A stretch of 10,095 bases of DNA from Cyclobacteriaceae bacterium (GTDB lineage Bacteria; Bacteroidota; Bacteroidia; Cytophagales; Cyclobacteriaceae). Below, one piece after another: positions 1-7,297 of this stretch (the first letter of the stretch is position 1; each line of letters begins with the position of its first letter). A model generated the notes under the pieces. It searched no databases and was not told the origin of the DNA. It saw only the letters and a list, made by a program, of their open reading frames with translations. Both the position numbers and the translations under genes were made by a program. The stretch is from contig JANQST010000015.1 in NCBI GenBank assembly GCA_028279155.1, forward strand, positions 1 to 10,095, in the 5' to 3' direction.

Positions 1-231
1 TTGCTGGTGCTGGGTGTAACATCTATAGTGCACTCACCTTTGACCTATACTCCTGCACTCAACATAGATCTCTACCTGGTGATGTTGGGAACATTCATGC
101 TATTTATCTTCATGTTCACTCTCGCTAAGTACAAACTTGACAGAGCTGAAGGTGGGATCTATCTCATAGGATTTTTAGCATACAGCTACTACCTGTTTGT
201 TAGGGAAGGGATTTTTCCTTCTTTCTTTTAA
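1..231 (+). CDS. C-terminal end of a calcium/sodium antiporter (CaCA family), 5' end outside window
   Basis: This is the tail of an inner-membrane cation antiporter, probably of the Na+/Ca2+ exchanger (YrbG-like) type, which moves Ca2+ out of the cell against Na+. The visible 76 codons give a hydrophobic stretch at about residues 24-43, a short basic/acidic loop (KYKLDRAEGG) and a last membrane helix at about 53-68, ending shortly afterwards. The pattern of a final two helices split by a 'K..R.EG' loop is what the end of this family looks like. The ion-binding alpha-repeat motifs would lie upstream and are not in the window, so the family call rests on the tail only. The reading frame is open from base 1, and the TTG there is an ordinary internal Leu codon rather than a start. 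It ends 18 bases before pgi on the same strand, so the two may be co-transcribed. Confidence 0.7.
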   Translation: MLVLGVTSIVHSPLTYTPALNIDLYLVMLGTFMLFIFMFTLAKYKLDRAEGGIYLIGFLAYSYYLFVREGIFPSFF

Positions 232-249
232 TCGTCAAATAGCATAAAC

Positions 250-1866
250 ATGCTACCAGCAATTAACCCAACGACGACCAGGTCTTGGGCAGAATTACAA
301 GTTCTCGCAAAAGAGTCAAGTTTCACTATTCAGAACCTGTTTGAACATGATCCTAATCGGGTCAACAAGTTCTCATTTGATTTCGAATCGACATATTTTG
401 ATTTTTCTAAGAATAGTGTCAGTGATGATATCTTAAACGCTTTGTTTAATCTCGCTCATGAGTGCGAATTGCCACAAGCTATAGATGCTTTGTTTTCCGG
501 TGAGAAAATCAATCAAACCGAGAATCGGGCAGTTCTGCATACTGAGTTAAGAAAACTTTCGGAAAGCACTCAATACTCCAAGCTTGTTGCCAATGAGTTG
601 GAGAAGATGAAGAAGGCATCAGACCGCTTGAACTCCGGCCAATGGAAAGGATATTCTGGAAAACAAATAACCGATATAGTCAACATTGGGATCGGTGGGT
701 CTGACCTGGGCCCAAAAATGGTCACCAATGCACTTCGACCTTACTGGGGATCTATAAAACCTCACTTTATCTCCAATGTAGATGCTCAGCAACTGGTCGA
801 GGAATTGGATGAATTAAATCCTGAAACCACCCTTTTCATTATTGCCTCGAAAACATTCACTACTCAAGAGACGATGACAAACGCCGAGAGTGCTAAAGCA
901 TGGTTTCTGAGTGAAGGAGGTTCCGAAACCGATATTGCAAAACATTTTGTTGCGGTAAGTACCAATAAAGACGCAGTTAATGCATTTGGGATTGACTCAG
1001 AAAATATGTTCGAATTTTGGGACTGGGTCGGTGGAAGATACTCTCTTTGGTCAAGTATTGGACTAATAACTGCCTGTACCATTGGCTACCCTAATTTTGA
1101 ACAACTCTTATTAGGGGCTGAGGAGATGGACATACATTTTAGAAATTCAGCTTTTGAAAAAAATATACCGGTAATAGCTGCGTTGATTGGTATTTGGTAC
1201 AACAATTTTCTGCGGTACGAATCCCTAGCCATTCTTCCATACGATCATAGACTCAGGCATCTTCCGTCGTATCTGCAACAAGCAGATATGGAAAGCAATG
1301 GCAAGTCGGTGGATCGATTAGGAAAAAATGTAACGTATCAAACGGGTCCTATCATTTGGGGAGAGCCTGGTACCAATGGACAACACGCATTTTATCAACT
1401 TATCCATCAAGGAACCAAAATAATTCCCTGCGAATTCCTGATGGTTGCTAATCCAGCTCACCCCTATCAGGATCACCATGATAAGTTGCTCTCTAATTTT
1501 CTAGCTCAGCCTGAAGCTCTTTTAAAAGGAAAATCAAAGGAGGAAGTTGAATCGGAACTCAAAGAATCAAATGGACTCAACCTGAATATTGTTCCATTCA
1601 AAATATTTGAAGGAAACCGACCTTCCACATCTATCCTTGTAGATAATCTCACCCCTTTCAACCTCGGTTCTCTAATTGCATTTTACGAACACAAAATCTT
1701 TACCCAGGGAATTGTATGGAATATTTTCAGCTTTGATCAGTGGGGTGTAGAATTAGGAAAACAACTGGCTAAGCCTATCCTTTCTGATATTCAAAAGAAG
1801 GAAATGGGCACTCATGACGCATCCACAGCAGGCCTCATGAAGAGATCTCAAGATATGCGTAAATAA
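250..1866 (+). CDS. pgi: Glucose-6-phosphate isomerase
   Basis: Cytoplasmic enzyme that interconverts glucose 6-phosphate and fructose 6-phosphate in glycolysis and gluconeogenesis. The 538 residues match the length of the large bacterial (E. coli-like) form. Visible landmarks in order: the sugar-phosphate-binding SIS segment NIGIGGSDLGP at 145-155; the first family signature DWVGGRYSLWSSIG at 258-271; the catalytic Glu348 in QQADMESNGKS; the ring-opening His379 in GTNGQHAF; and the second signature ending FDQWGVELGK at 495-504 with the conserved Lys504. All key residues are present, so it should be active. The ATG at 250 has no clear Shine-Dalgarno sequence, which is normal in Bacteroidota. 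I see no promoter motif in the 18 bases upstream, so it is probably transcribed with the antiporter gene. Its last 19 bases overlap the end of the opposing RNA methyltransferase gene. Confidence 0.98.
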   Translation: MLPAINPTTTRSWAELQVLAKESSFTIQNLFEHDPNRVNKFSFDFESTYFDFSKNSVSDDILNALFNLAHECELPQAIDALFSGEKINQTENRAVLHTELRKLSESTQYSKLVANELEKMKKASDRLNSGQWKGYSGKQITDIVNIGIGGSDLGPKMVTNALRPYWGSIKPHFISNVDAQQLVEELDELNPETTLFIIASKTFTTQETMTNAESAKAWFLSEGGSETDIAKHFVAVSTNKDAVNAFGIDSENMFEFWDWVGGRYSLWSSIGLITACTIGYPNFEQLLLGAEEMDIHFRNSAFEKNIPVIAALIGIWYNNFLRYESLAILPYDHRLRHLPSYLQQADMESNGKSVDRLGKNVTYQTGPIIWGEPGTNGQHAFYQLIHQGTKIIPCEFLMVANPAHPYQDHHDKLLSNFLAQPEALLKGKSKEEVESELKESNGLNLNIVPFKIFEGNRPSTSILVDNLTPFNLGSLIAFYEHKIFTQGIVWNIFSFDQWGVELGKQLAKPILSDIQKKEMGTHDASTAGLMKRSQDMRK

Positions 1867-2582
1867 CCTGCGATGATTCCGGTGGCAATTGCCACATTTA
1901 GTGACTCTGCATTTCCATACTTTGGCACATTTATCGAATGATCTAATTTGGATTTTACTGTCTCAGAAATACCGTGAGATTCACTTCCCATTACAATTAT
2001 TGACGGCTTATCAATGGACATCTCAAAAAGGTTCAAGCCTTCCATCTCAGCTCCATATTTTGGTAAATCACATTGATCCAGAAAATTTCCAAGATCTACG
2101 TAGCAGACCTTAACTCTTGTAAACGAGCCCATCGTGCTATTAATAACCTTGGGATTGTGCAGCTCAGCAGAGTCTTGAGAACAAACCAATTGATTGAACC
2201 CAAACCAATCCAAAGTGCGAATAATCGTACCCAAATTTCCTGGATCGCTCACTCCATCAAGCACAAATAATTGTTTTCCTAAATCCAATTTATTTATAGA
2301 ATGCTCCTTCAGATGAACAACAGCAATGCAAGAATCGTTGTTTTTAAATGATCCAACATCATTGAGTGTTTTAGCACTTACAACCTCAGCATTGCAATTG
2401 CTTAAATCCTCTTGATTTTTTTGGTAGAAATCTTCGGAACAAAGTATTGTTTCTACGTCATAGCTGGATTTGATCAACTCTAGCACATTTTTTGCACCTT
2501 CAACGATGAAGCGTTTCTCACGCAACCTGTACTTCTTAACTTTGAGGGATTTAACACGTTTTAACTCGCTTTTTGAAATCAT
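1848..2582 (-). CDS. TrmH/SpoU-family RNA 2'-O-methyltransferase
   Basis: SPOUT-class enzyme that transfers a methyl group from S-adenosylmethionine to the 2'-OH of a ribose in tRNA or rRNA; the exact target cannot be told from sequence. With the chosen start it has 244 residues. An N-terminal substrate-binding region (about 1-95, with KKYRLREKRFIVEGAKNV) is followed by the three SpoU motifs: DGVSDPGNLGTIIRT at about 109-123, VMGSESHGIS at about 197-206, and NVPKYGNAESLNVAIA at about 218-233, which forms the trefoil knot that binds the cofactor. I chose the ATG at 2582 (reading MISKSELK...) over a GTG at 2603. Relatives typically begin 'MISK', and the longer form would overlap the divergent tamL gene. 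Its tail overlaps pgi by 19 bases. I found no convincing promoter upstream. Family certain, specificity unknown. Confidence 0.94.
   Translation of the reverse strand: MISKSELKRVKSLKVKKYRLREKRFIVEGAKNVLELIKSSYDVETILCSEDFYQKNQEDLSNCNAEVVSAKTLNDVGSFKNNDSCIAVVHLKEHSINKLDLGKQLFVLDGVSDPGNLGTIIRTLDWFGFNQLVCSQDSAELHNPKVINSTMGSFTRVKVCYVDLGNFLDQCDLPKYGAEMEGLNLFEMSIDKPSIIVMGSESHGISETVKSKLDHSINVPKYGNAESLNVAIATGIIAGYLRIS
2514..2544 (+). promoter_or_regulatory. Probable promoter of tamL-hemF, inside the RNA methyltransferase gene
   Basis: A perfect Bacteroidota -7 element TAACTTTG (TAnnTTTG) lies at 2537-2544. Nineteen bases upstream is TTTC at 2514-2517, a three-of-four match to the -33 TTTG. Transcription would start near 2550, leaving a leader of about 35 bases to the TTG start of tamL at 2587. 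This placement independently supports the short tamL start, because the longer candidate start at 2470 lies upstream of the promoter. The element sits antisense within codons of the methyltransferase gene. Confidence 0.55.
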
Positions 2583-2586
2583 AGAC

Positions 2587-5058
2587 TTGAAACGACTTTT
2601 CACCGTAGGTCAAATATCAATATTTGCAAGCATATTCCTTACTTCTTGCTTAGGATCAAAGTATTTGAAAGACAACGAACAATTGCTTGCAAAATATGAG
2701 GTGAAAGGATTATCCGGATCGCTAAAAGATGATGCTAAAGGTCTGGTTGAACAAACTCCTAACTCCAGGGTTTCGATCATGGGTGTTACTATTATGCCAT
2801 TCACCCACCTTGCTCATACGTACCAGTTGGGCCAAAATGGATTTCTATTCATTGGTGGTTATAACCAGGAAAAAACAATGGTAAAAAAGGATAAAATTCA
2901 ATCCAAGTTTGAATCAAAAATTGAGGGTGCGAAGACAGATGAGAAAAAGCAGCGGTACCGCCGGAGGATGTTAAAAAAGTTGGATAAAAAGGACAAGAAG
3001 TTAAGAGAGGGAAATCAACTGATGCGGTGGGGTGAAGAATTAGCTGTGTATGATGAAGAAAAAACTCAGGAAACGGTAGACAAGATAAAGGTCTACCTTA
3101 ATTCCAAAGGCTTTTTTAACTCCAAAGTAGATGCTACAAAAACATCCTTGAATAAAAGTCAAAGAACGGTTGAAGTGACATATAATGTTCAACCGGGCTC
3201 TCACTATTTCATAGATTCAATTGAATACATCGTTGAAGACACCGCCCTACTGACACTAATCAATAATAACATAAGAAATACACCTTTAAGGAAGGGCTTT
3301 TATGATCAGCAGATATTAAGTGATGAACGTGACCATGTATACAACCTAGCAGTTAACAGTGGCTATTTCGAATTTTCAAAACAAAATGTCTTATTCGAAA
3401 TTGATTCAACCAAACTTGGAGACCAAAAGTTATATGTTAGAGAAATTATTCGAAACCCACCAGGCAAGAGTTCACACAAAATCTTCACACTTGATTCCAT
3501 CATCTTTACTTCTGATGCCAGCGTTACCCAAGCAGTCAAAAGAACGATCGAAGTGCACGATAATGTGACGTTCAATTTTGGTCAGAATAAGTATTCCAAA
3601 AAAATACTACATTGGAGGATTCCCATTGAAAAAGGAGACAAGTACAGCAGAGATCGTACAATTGAAACTCAACGACAGCTCTCTTATCTTGATAACTTCA
3701 AGTTCGTCAACATCAATTACGATACAACTGGAAATCGATTTATTGCCAATATTTTCACATCTCCCTTCGACAAGTACCAAACCTCAAATGAATTTGGATT
3801 TACACAGACACATGGGGCTAATCCTGGACCATTTTTCACAGTAAGTCTTAAAAACAGAAACACATTCCGGGGGCTTGAAATTGTAAGTATTGATGCAAAC
3901 GCCAAGCTGGAAGGAATTCAAGGGGTTTCCGAAGCAGACGAGCGCTACTCCAGTCGACAGTATGGAGGTCAGCTTTCGTTTACTTTTCCTCAATTCCTGT
4001 TCCCTTTGGGCAGTTCTTTAAAAAAACAACTGGGAAGCTACAATGCAAAAAGCAGACTCTCAGTTGGTCTTTCTTATGAACAAAGAATTGACGAATACAT
4101 CCGTCGAACCATTCAAACAAGTTTTTCTTACGGATGGCAAGTACGAGATAAAATAAAATATACCCTTACTCCACTCCAGGTAAGCTTGATCCGTTCAGAC
4201 AACGAACCAGCGTTTGAACAATTTCTTAATGACCTTGAGACACAGGGTAATACCTATGCAAATGCTTTCCGATCCGCGTTCGTTAGTAGCGCTTCTTTCC
4301 AGGTCGATCTTAATCTTGGAGATTATGCGTCAGGGAATCAGGGCAATTTCGTAAGGCTCTTTGGGGAGTCCGGAGGTAACCTTAATGGCTTTTTGGGAGA
4401 GAATGCAGTCGGTGATGACGTCCAGGTATTTAAATTTTGGAAGTTAAATCTTGACCTTAGAAGAATCGATCGGATAACAAGAAGAACGAATTTTGCCTAT
4501 CGATTAAACATTGGTTTGGCCAATGCTTATGGAAGCAATAATGCGTTGCCTTATGAAAAGTACTTCTTTGCAGGTGGTAGCAATAGCATTCGAGCCTGGA
4601 AGCCTAGAAGACTTGGACCAGGCTCGTTTGGAGTTATTGATTCTTTAAATACGGGAGGATCAGACCGAATTATTGTTGATTTTTCCCGAGAACAGCCAGG
4701 TGACCTAATTATAGAATCAAGTTTTGAGATTAGGCAAAAATTGGTTGGCTTTCTTGAAGGCGCCTTTTTTCTTGACGCAGGAAATGTTTGGCTCATTAAA
4801 GGTTCTTCAGTAGATCCTAGCCTAGACCCTGAGGGAGATGACGGTATCTTCAGGTTCAGTGAATTCATGAATGAAATGGCCGTCGGAGCGGGGCTTGGAT
4901 TTAGATTTGACCTCTCTTTTCTCATTATGCGACTGGATCTGGGAGTTAAATTATTTGACCCGGCACAACCTGCAGGAAAAAGGTTCGTGGGTGACAGGAT
5001 CTTCAGTAATTTCGGCCCTAGTTCAGAACTAAATATTGGTATCGGTTATCCATTCTAA
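2587..5058 (+). CDS. tamL: TamL: BamA/TamA-family outer-membrane lipoprotein
   Basis: Outer-membrane beta-barrel protein of the Omp85 superfamily, in the lipid-anchored form found in Bacteroidota. By analogy with TamA it helps place proteins or lipids in the outer membrane. From the TTG at 2587 it has 823 residues and begins MKRLFTVGQ, then a hydrophobic run and the lipobox LTSC with Cys21 as the lipid-anchor residue. Next come a very basic stretch (about 98-142, 19 Lys/Arg of 45), a conserved GNQLMRWGEELAVYD segment, POTRA-like domains at about 160-400, and the barrel from about 400 to the end. The barrel carries the loop-6 motif GGSNSIRAW (Arg669), equivalent to the (V/I)RG(F/Y) motif of BamA, and ends in the beta-signal-like GIGYPF. 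An in-frame ATG at 2470 would put 39 extra residues before the signal peptide and lies upstream of the likely promoter, so I reject it. The stop codon abuts the hemF start. Confidence 0.9.
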   Translation: MKRLFTVGQISIFASIFLTSCLGSKYLKDNEQLLAKYEVKGLSGSLKDDAKGLVEQTPNSRVSIMGVTIMPFTHLAHTYQLGQNGFLFIGGYNQEKTMVKKDKIQSKFESKIEGAKTDEKKQRYRRRMLKKLDKKDKKLREGNQLMRWGEELAVYDEEKTQETVDKIKVYLNSKGFFNSKVDATKTSLNKSQRTVEVTYNVQPGSHYFIDSIEYIVEDTALLTLINNNIRNTPLRKGFYDQQILSDERDHVYNLAVNSGYFEFSKQNVLFEIDSTKLGDQKLYVREIIRNPPGKSSHKIFTLDSIIFTSDASVTQAVKRTIEVHDNVTFNFGQNKYSKKILHWRIPIEKGDKYSRDRTIETQRQLSYLDNFKFVNINYDTTGNRFIANIFTSPFDKYQTSNEFGFTQTHGANPGPFFTVSLKNRNTFRGLEIVSIDANAKLEGIQGVSEADERYSSRQYGGQLSFTFPQFLFPLGSSLKKQLGSYNAKSRLSVGLSYEQRIDEYIRRTIQTSFSYGWQVRDKIKYTLTPLQVSLIRSDNEPAFEQFLNDLETQGNTYANAFRSAFVSSASFQVDLNLGDYASGNQGNFVRLFGESGGNLNGFLGENAVGDDVQVFKFWKLNLDLRRIDRITRRTNFAYRLNIGLANAYGSNNALPYEKYFFAGGSNSIRAWKPRRLGPGSFGVIDSLNTGGSDRIIVDFSREQPGDLIIESSFEIRQKLVGFLEGAFFLDAGNVWLIKGSSVDPSLDPEGDDGIFRFSEFMNEMAVGAGLGFRFDLSFLIMRLDLGVKLFDPAQPAGKRFVGDRIFSNFGPSSELNIGIGYPF

Positions 5059-5961
5059 ATGATCACTCCCACTAAAGACACGATTAAAAACTGGTTTAAA
5101 GATCTGCAAGATTCGATTTGTGATGGATTGGAAACACTGGATGGACAATCGCATTTTGTTGAAGATCAATGGGAACGACCTCAAGGTGGTGGCGGAAGAA
5201 CACGAACCTTAAAAAATGGTGACCTTATAGAAAAAGGTGGCGTGAATTTCTCAGCAGTCTTTGGTCCTACTCCTACCAAAATACTAGAAGCACTTAAACT
5301 TCAAGAATCTGATTTTTTTGCTACTGGAGTTTCAATTGTACTTCATCCTAAAAACCCATGGGTTCCGATTATTCATATGAATGTCCGCTATTTTGAAATG
5401 GACAATGGGGTTTGGTGGTTTGGTGGAGGCATTGACCTTACCCCTCATATTATAATACCTGAGCAAGCTGTTTTATTCCATCTATCGCTCAAGAAAGTTT
5501 GTGATAGTCATAATCCCTCATACTACGAAGAATTCAAGCCATGGGCAGACGATTATTTTTATCTTGGACACAGAAAAGAAACACGTGGAATTGGCGGAAT
5601 CTTCTTTGACAGGCTTTCTGAAAAAGAGCAAATCTCAAAATCAGATCGATGGGAATTTGTGAAAGATGTAGGCAGTTTGTTTGTTCCCATCTACACAGAA
5701 GCAGTAACTGACTTAAGAGAAAAAGAATGGTCAGATGAGGATAAAAAATGGCAGGAGATAAGGAGGGGTCGCTATGTTGAGTTCAACCTTGTGCATGACA
5801 AAGGAACCAAATTCGGACTGGATACGGATGGACGGACCGAATCAATATTAGTGAGCATGCCTCCACAAGCCCAGTGGCACTATGATTTCAAATCAGAAAA
5901 CCAACAACATAAACAGACGCAATCGCTTCTAAAAAAAGGAATTGATTGGATCAACTATTGA
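5059..5961 (+). CDS. hemF: Oxygen-dependent coproporphyrinogen III oxidase
   Basis: Cytoplasmic haem-pathway enzyme that uses O2 to decarboxylate two propionates of coproporphyrinogen III, giving protoporphyrinogen IX. The 300-residue length is normal for the family. Conserved segments in order: HMNVRYFE at 106-113; WWFGGGIDLTP at 119-129; RGIGGIFFDRL at 176-186; RRGRYVEFNLVHDKG at 235-249; and SMPPQAQW at 266-273. All are intact. The ATG follows the tamL stop codon directly (TAA then ATG with no base between) and has no separate promoter, so it is very likely co-transcribed and translationally coupled with tamL. It faces the response regulator gene, with only four bases between the two stop codons. 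The enzyme points to aerobic haem synthesis. Confidence 0.98.
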   Translation: MITPTKDTIKNWFKDLQDSICDGLETLDGQSHFVEDQWERPQGGGGRTRTLKNGDLIEKGGVNFSAVFGPTPTKILEALKLQESDFFATGVSIVLHPKNPWVPIIHMNVRYFEMDNGVWWFGGGIDLTPHIIIPEQAVLFHLSLKKVCDSHNPSYYEEFKPWADDYFYLGHRKETRGIGGIFFDRLSEKEQISKSDRWEFVKDVGSLFVPIYTEAVTDLREKEWSDEDKKWQEIRRGRYVEFNLVHDKGTKFGLDTDGRTESILVSMPPQAQWHYDFKSENQQHKQTQSLLKKGIDWINY

Positions 5962-5965
5962 CCTG

Positions 5966-6667
5966 TCACAGGAGATTGAATTTCTCCATCAAGGAATCTC
6001 TATAGGAAGCTCCGATCGCAAACGTCTTCTCTCCTATATGCACTTGCAAATCCTCAATCTTGTGAATCTTATTTCGATTGATGATATAGCTTCGATGCAC
6101 GCGACTGAAGATACTTTCAGGTAACCTTTTTTCGATTCCCTTCATCGTATGATGGACGATATGCTTGGAGTTGGGTGTATTAAAAATCACATAGTCAGCA
6201 AGGGCTTCAACAAATAATATGTTCTCGTATCCTAACCTGAAGAGCCTACCATCGCTTTTTACGTAAATATGATCCTCAGATTCAGCTAAGAGTTTTTCCT
6301 TTTCAAGACTTTCTTTAACCTTATTGACTGCCTTTATGAACCGATCGTACTCAACAGGTTTCACGAGGTAGTCTGCAACGGCTCCTTCAAAAGCCTCAAT
6401 TGCATAATCCTTTTTAGCGGAAACAACCACTACATTGTATGCATAATTTAGAGATTTAATCAAATCAATACCTGACATCTCAGGCATCTCAATATCAAGA
6501 AATACAATATCAACTTCATTGGCACTTTCTCCAAGGAGAATATCAGAAGCCTCCTTCATGCTATCTATATCGTGTGCCAGGGTTAAGAAATCGGTTTTTT
6601 CTATAAACTGCTTGATGACGAGGCGAGACATTTCATCATCATCAACTACCATGCAATTAAGGATCAT
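5966..6667 (-). CDS. LytTR-type response regulator
   Basis: Two-component response regulator that should bind DNA when phosphorylated. The receiver domain spans about residues 3-120, with acidic pocket residues Asp9-Asp11, phospho-acceptor Asp58 in FLDIEMP, the switch residue Ser83 and Lys103 in LVKPVEY. A short charged linker (KESLEKEKLLAESED) leads to a LytTR DNA-binding domain at about 133-232, recognisable from IYVKSDGR, NILFVEALADYV and SRVHRSYIINRNKI. The 233-residue length is standard for the AgrA/LytR class. Its ATG overlaps the ribE stop codon by four bases (ATGA), so it is probably translated by coupling from ribE. No histidine kinase is encoded in the window, so its signal and targets are unknown. 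No LytTR target site was identified nearby. Confidence 0.95.
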   Translation of the reverse strand: MILNCMVVDDDEMSRLVIKQFIEKTDFLTLAHDIDSMKEASDILLGESANEVDIVFLDIEMPEMSGIDLIKSLNYAYNVVVVSAKKDYAIEAFEGAVADYLVKPVEYDRFIKAVNKVKESLEKEKLLAESEDHIYVKSDGRLFRLGYENILFVEALADYVIFNTPNSKHIVHHTMKGIEKRLPESIFSRVHRSYIINRNKIHKIEDLQVHIGEKTFAIGASYRDSLMEKFNLL

Positions 6668-7248
6668 TTTCTTTTATTTAGAATTTGGTGAATATACTTA
6701 CCAATAATATCGAATTCTATGTTTACAATATCATTCGGTTTTAGCTGATTGAAATTAGTATGCTCAAATGTATAAGGAATAATCGCTATTGAAAATAATT
6801 TTTCATTTATATCGAAACACGTAAGACTTGCCCCATTCACACATATACTCCCCTTTTCTACAACCAAACCCTCCTTTTCCGACTTAAATCGAAACACCCA
6901 ACTTCCATCTTGTTCTATTATTTCCACCACTGAAGCTGTTGTATCTACATGCCCCTGAACAATATGACCATCAAGTCTGGCGTCTGCCTTCATGCATCTT
7001 TCGAGGTTTACCTGATCATCAATTGCTAGTTTTCCCAGATTAGATTTTTGCAAGGTTTCATCAATTGCTGTAACCCAATGGCAACCATCAGCAACTAATG
7101 TAACCGTCAGACAAACTCCATTATGAGAAATGCTCTGATCAACTTGAAGTTCTTCAGAAATGTTGGATTCGATACAGAAATCGATATTTGATCCATCCCT
7201 TCTTAATTCTACAACTTTACCTACCGTTTCGATAATTCCTGTAAACAC
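6664..7248 (-). CDS. ribE: Riboflavin synthase, alpha subunit
   Basis: Catalyses the last step of riboflavin synthesis: two 6,7-dimethyl-8-ribityllumazine molecules give one riboflavin and one pyrimidinedione. It works as a homotrimer in the cytoplasm. The 194 residues form the usual two lumazine-binding repeats, about 1-96 and 97-194. Visible marks are the N-terminal MFTGIIETVG; Ser41 in SISHNGVCLTV with the matching KGSICVNGASLT at 132-143 in repeat two; GHIVQGHVDTTA at 94-105; and IIPYTFEHTN at 156-165. The start is GTG at 7248, fixed by the invariant MFTGI beginning. No other rib genes and no FMN riboswitch are present; the space upstream is only 31 bases. Symbol usage varies (ribE or ribC). 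It leads an operon with the LytTR regulator. Confidence 0.97.
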   Translation of the reverse strand: MFTGIIETVGKVVELRRDGSNIDFCIESNISEELQVDQSISHNGVCLTVTLVADGCHWVTAIDETLQKSNLGKLAIDDQVNLERCMKADARLDGHIVQGHVDTTASVVEIIEQDGSWVFRFKSEKEGLVVEKGSICVNGASLTCFDINEKLFSIAIIPYTFEHTNFNQLKPNDIVNIEFDIIGKYIHQILNKRK

Positions 7249-7253
7249 CTGCT

Positions 7254-7261
7254 TAATTTTG
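7254..7261 (+). promoter_or_regulatory. Probable -7 promoter element of the pcm operon
   Basis: TAATTTTG is a perfect match to the Bacteroidota -7 element TAnnTTTG. Transcription would start about 7265-7268, just 12-15 bases before the TTG start of pcm. The -33 partner is poor: TTTC at 7227-7230 is the nearest candidate, with a spacer of 23 bases, longer than the usual 19-21. The element is five bases from the opposing ribE -7 element, so the two promoters probably compete. Confidence 0.42.
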
Positions 7262-7265
7262 GAAC

Positions 7266-7297
7266 CGAATCTAAGTTAATTGGAAGATACCTACAAA
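7266..7297 (-). promoter_or_regulatory. Probable promoter of the ribE-response regulator operon
   Basis: On the - strand, TTTG (+ strand CAAA, 7294-7297) is followed after exactly 20 bases by TAGATTCG (+ strand 7266-7273), which matches TAnnTTTG with one mismatch. Spacing and position fit a promoter whose transcript starts near 7260, a dozen bases before the ribE GTG. It lies across the first codons of pcm. The -7 mismatch keeps this at moderate confidence. Confidence 0.45.

Noticed and set aside
1889..2270. Two short + strand frames opposite the RNA methyltransferase gene
   Set aside because: They overlap each other and are antisense to conserved SpoU motifs, which explain the sequence fully.
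2470..2586. In-frame ATG at 2470 giving tamL a 39-residue N-terminal extension
   Set aside because: It would bury the lipoprotein signal peptide, lies upstream of the best promoter candidate and overlaps the opposite gene by over 100 bases.
2583..2603. GTG at 2603 as start of the RNA methyltransferase
   Set aside because: Relatives start at the ATG at 2582 (MISK...), and the longer form would overlap the tamL start.
2611..2618. GATATTTG on the - strand as a -7 box for the RNA methyltransferase
   Set aside because: It has one mismatch in the TA step and no TTTG at a usable distance upstream, so it cannot be supported.
4551..4925. 124-residue open frame on the - strand inside tamL
   Set aside because: It lies wholly opposite the conserved barrel-coding region, shows no recognisable domain and has Ser/Pro-rich shadow-like composition.
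5962..5974. CCTGTcACAGG palindrome at the hemF/response regulator junction as a terminator
   Set aside because: The arms leave a one-base loop, which cannot form as written, and no T-run follows on either strand.
7249..7279. FMN riboswitch upstream of ribE
   Set aside because: Only 31 bases separate ribE from pcm, far too short for the conserved RFN structure, and none of its pattern is visible.
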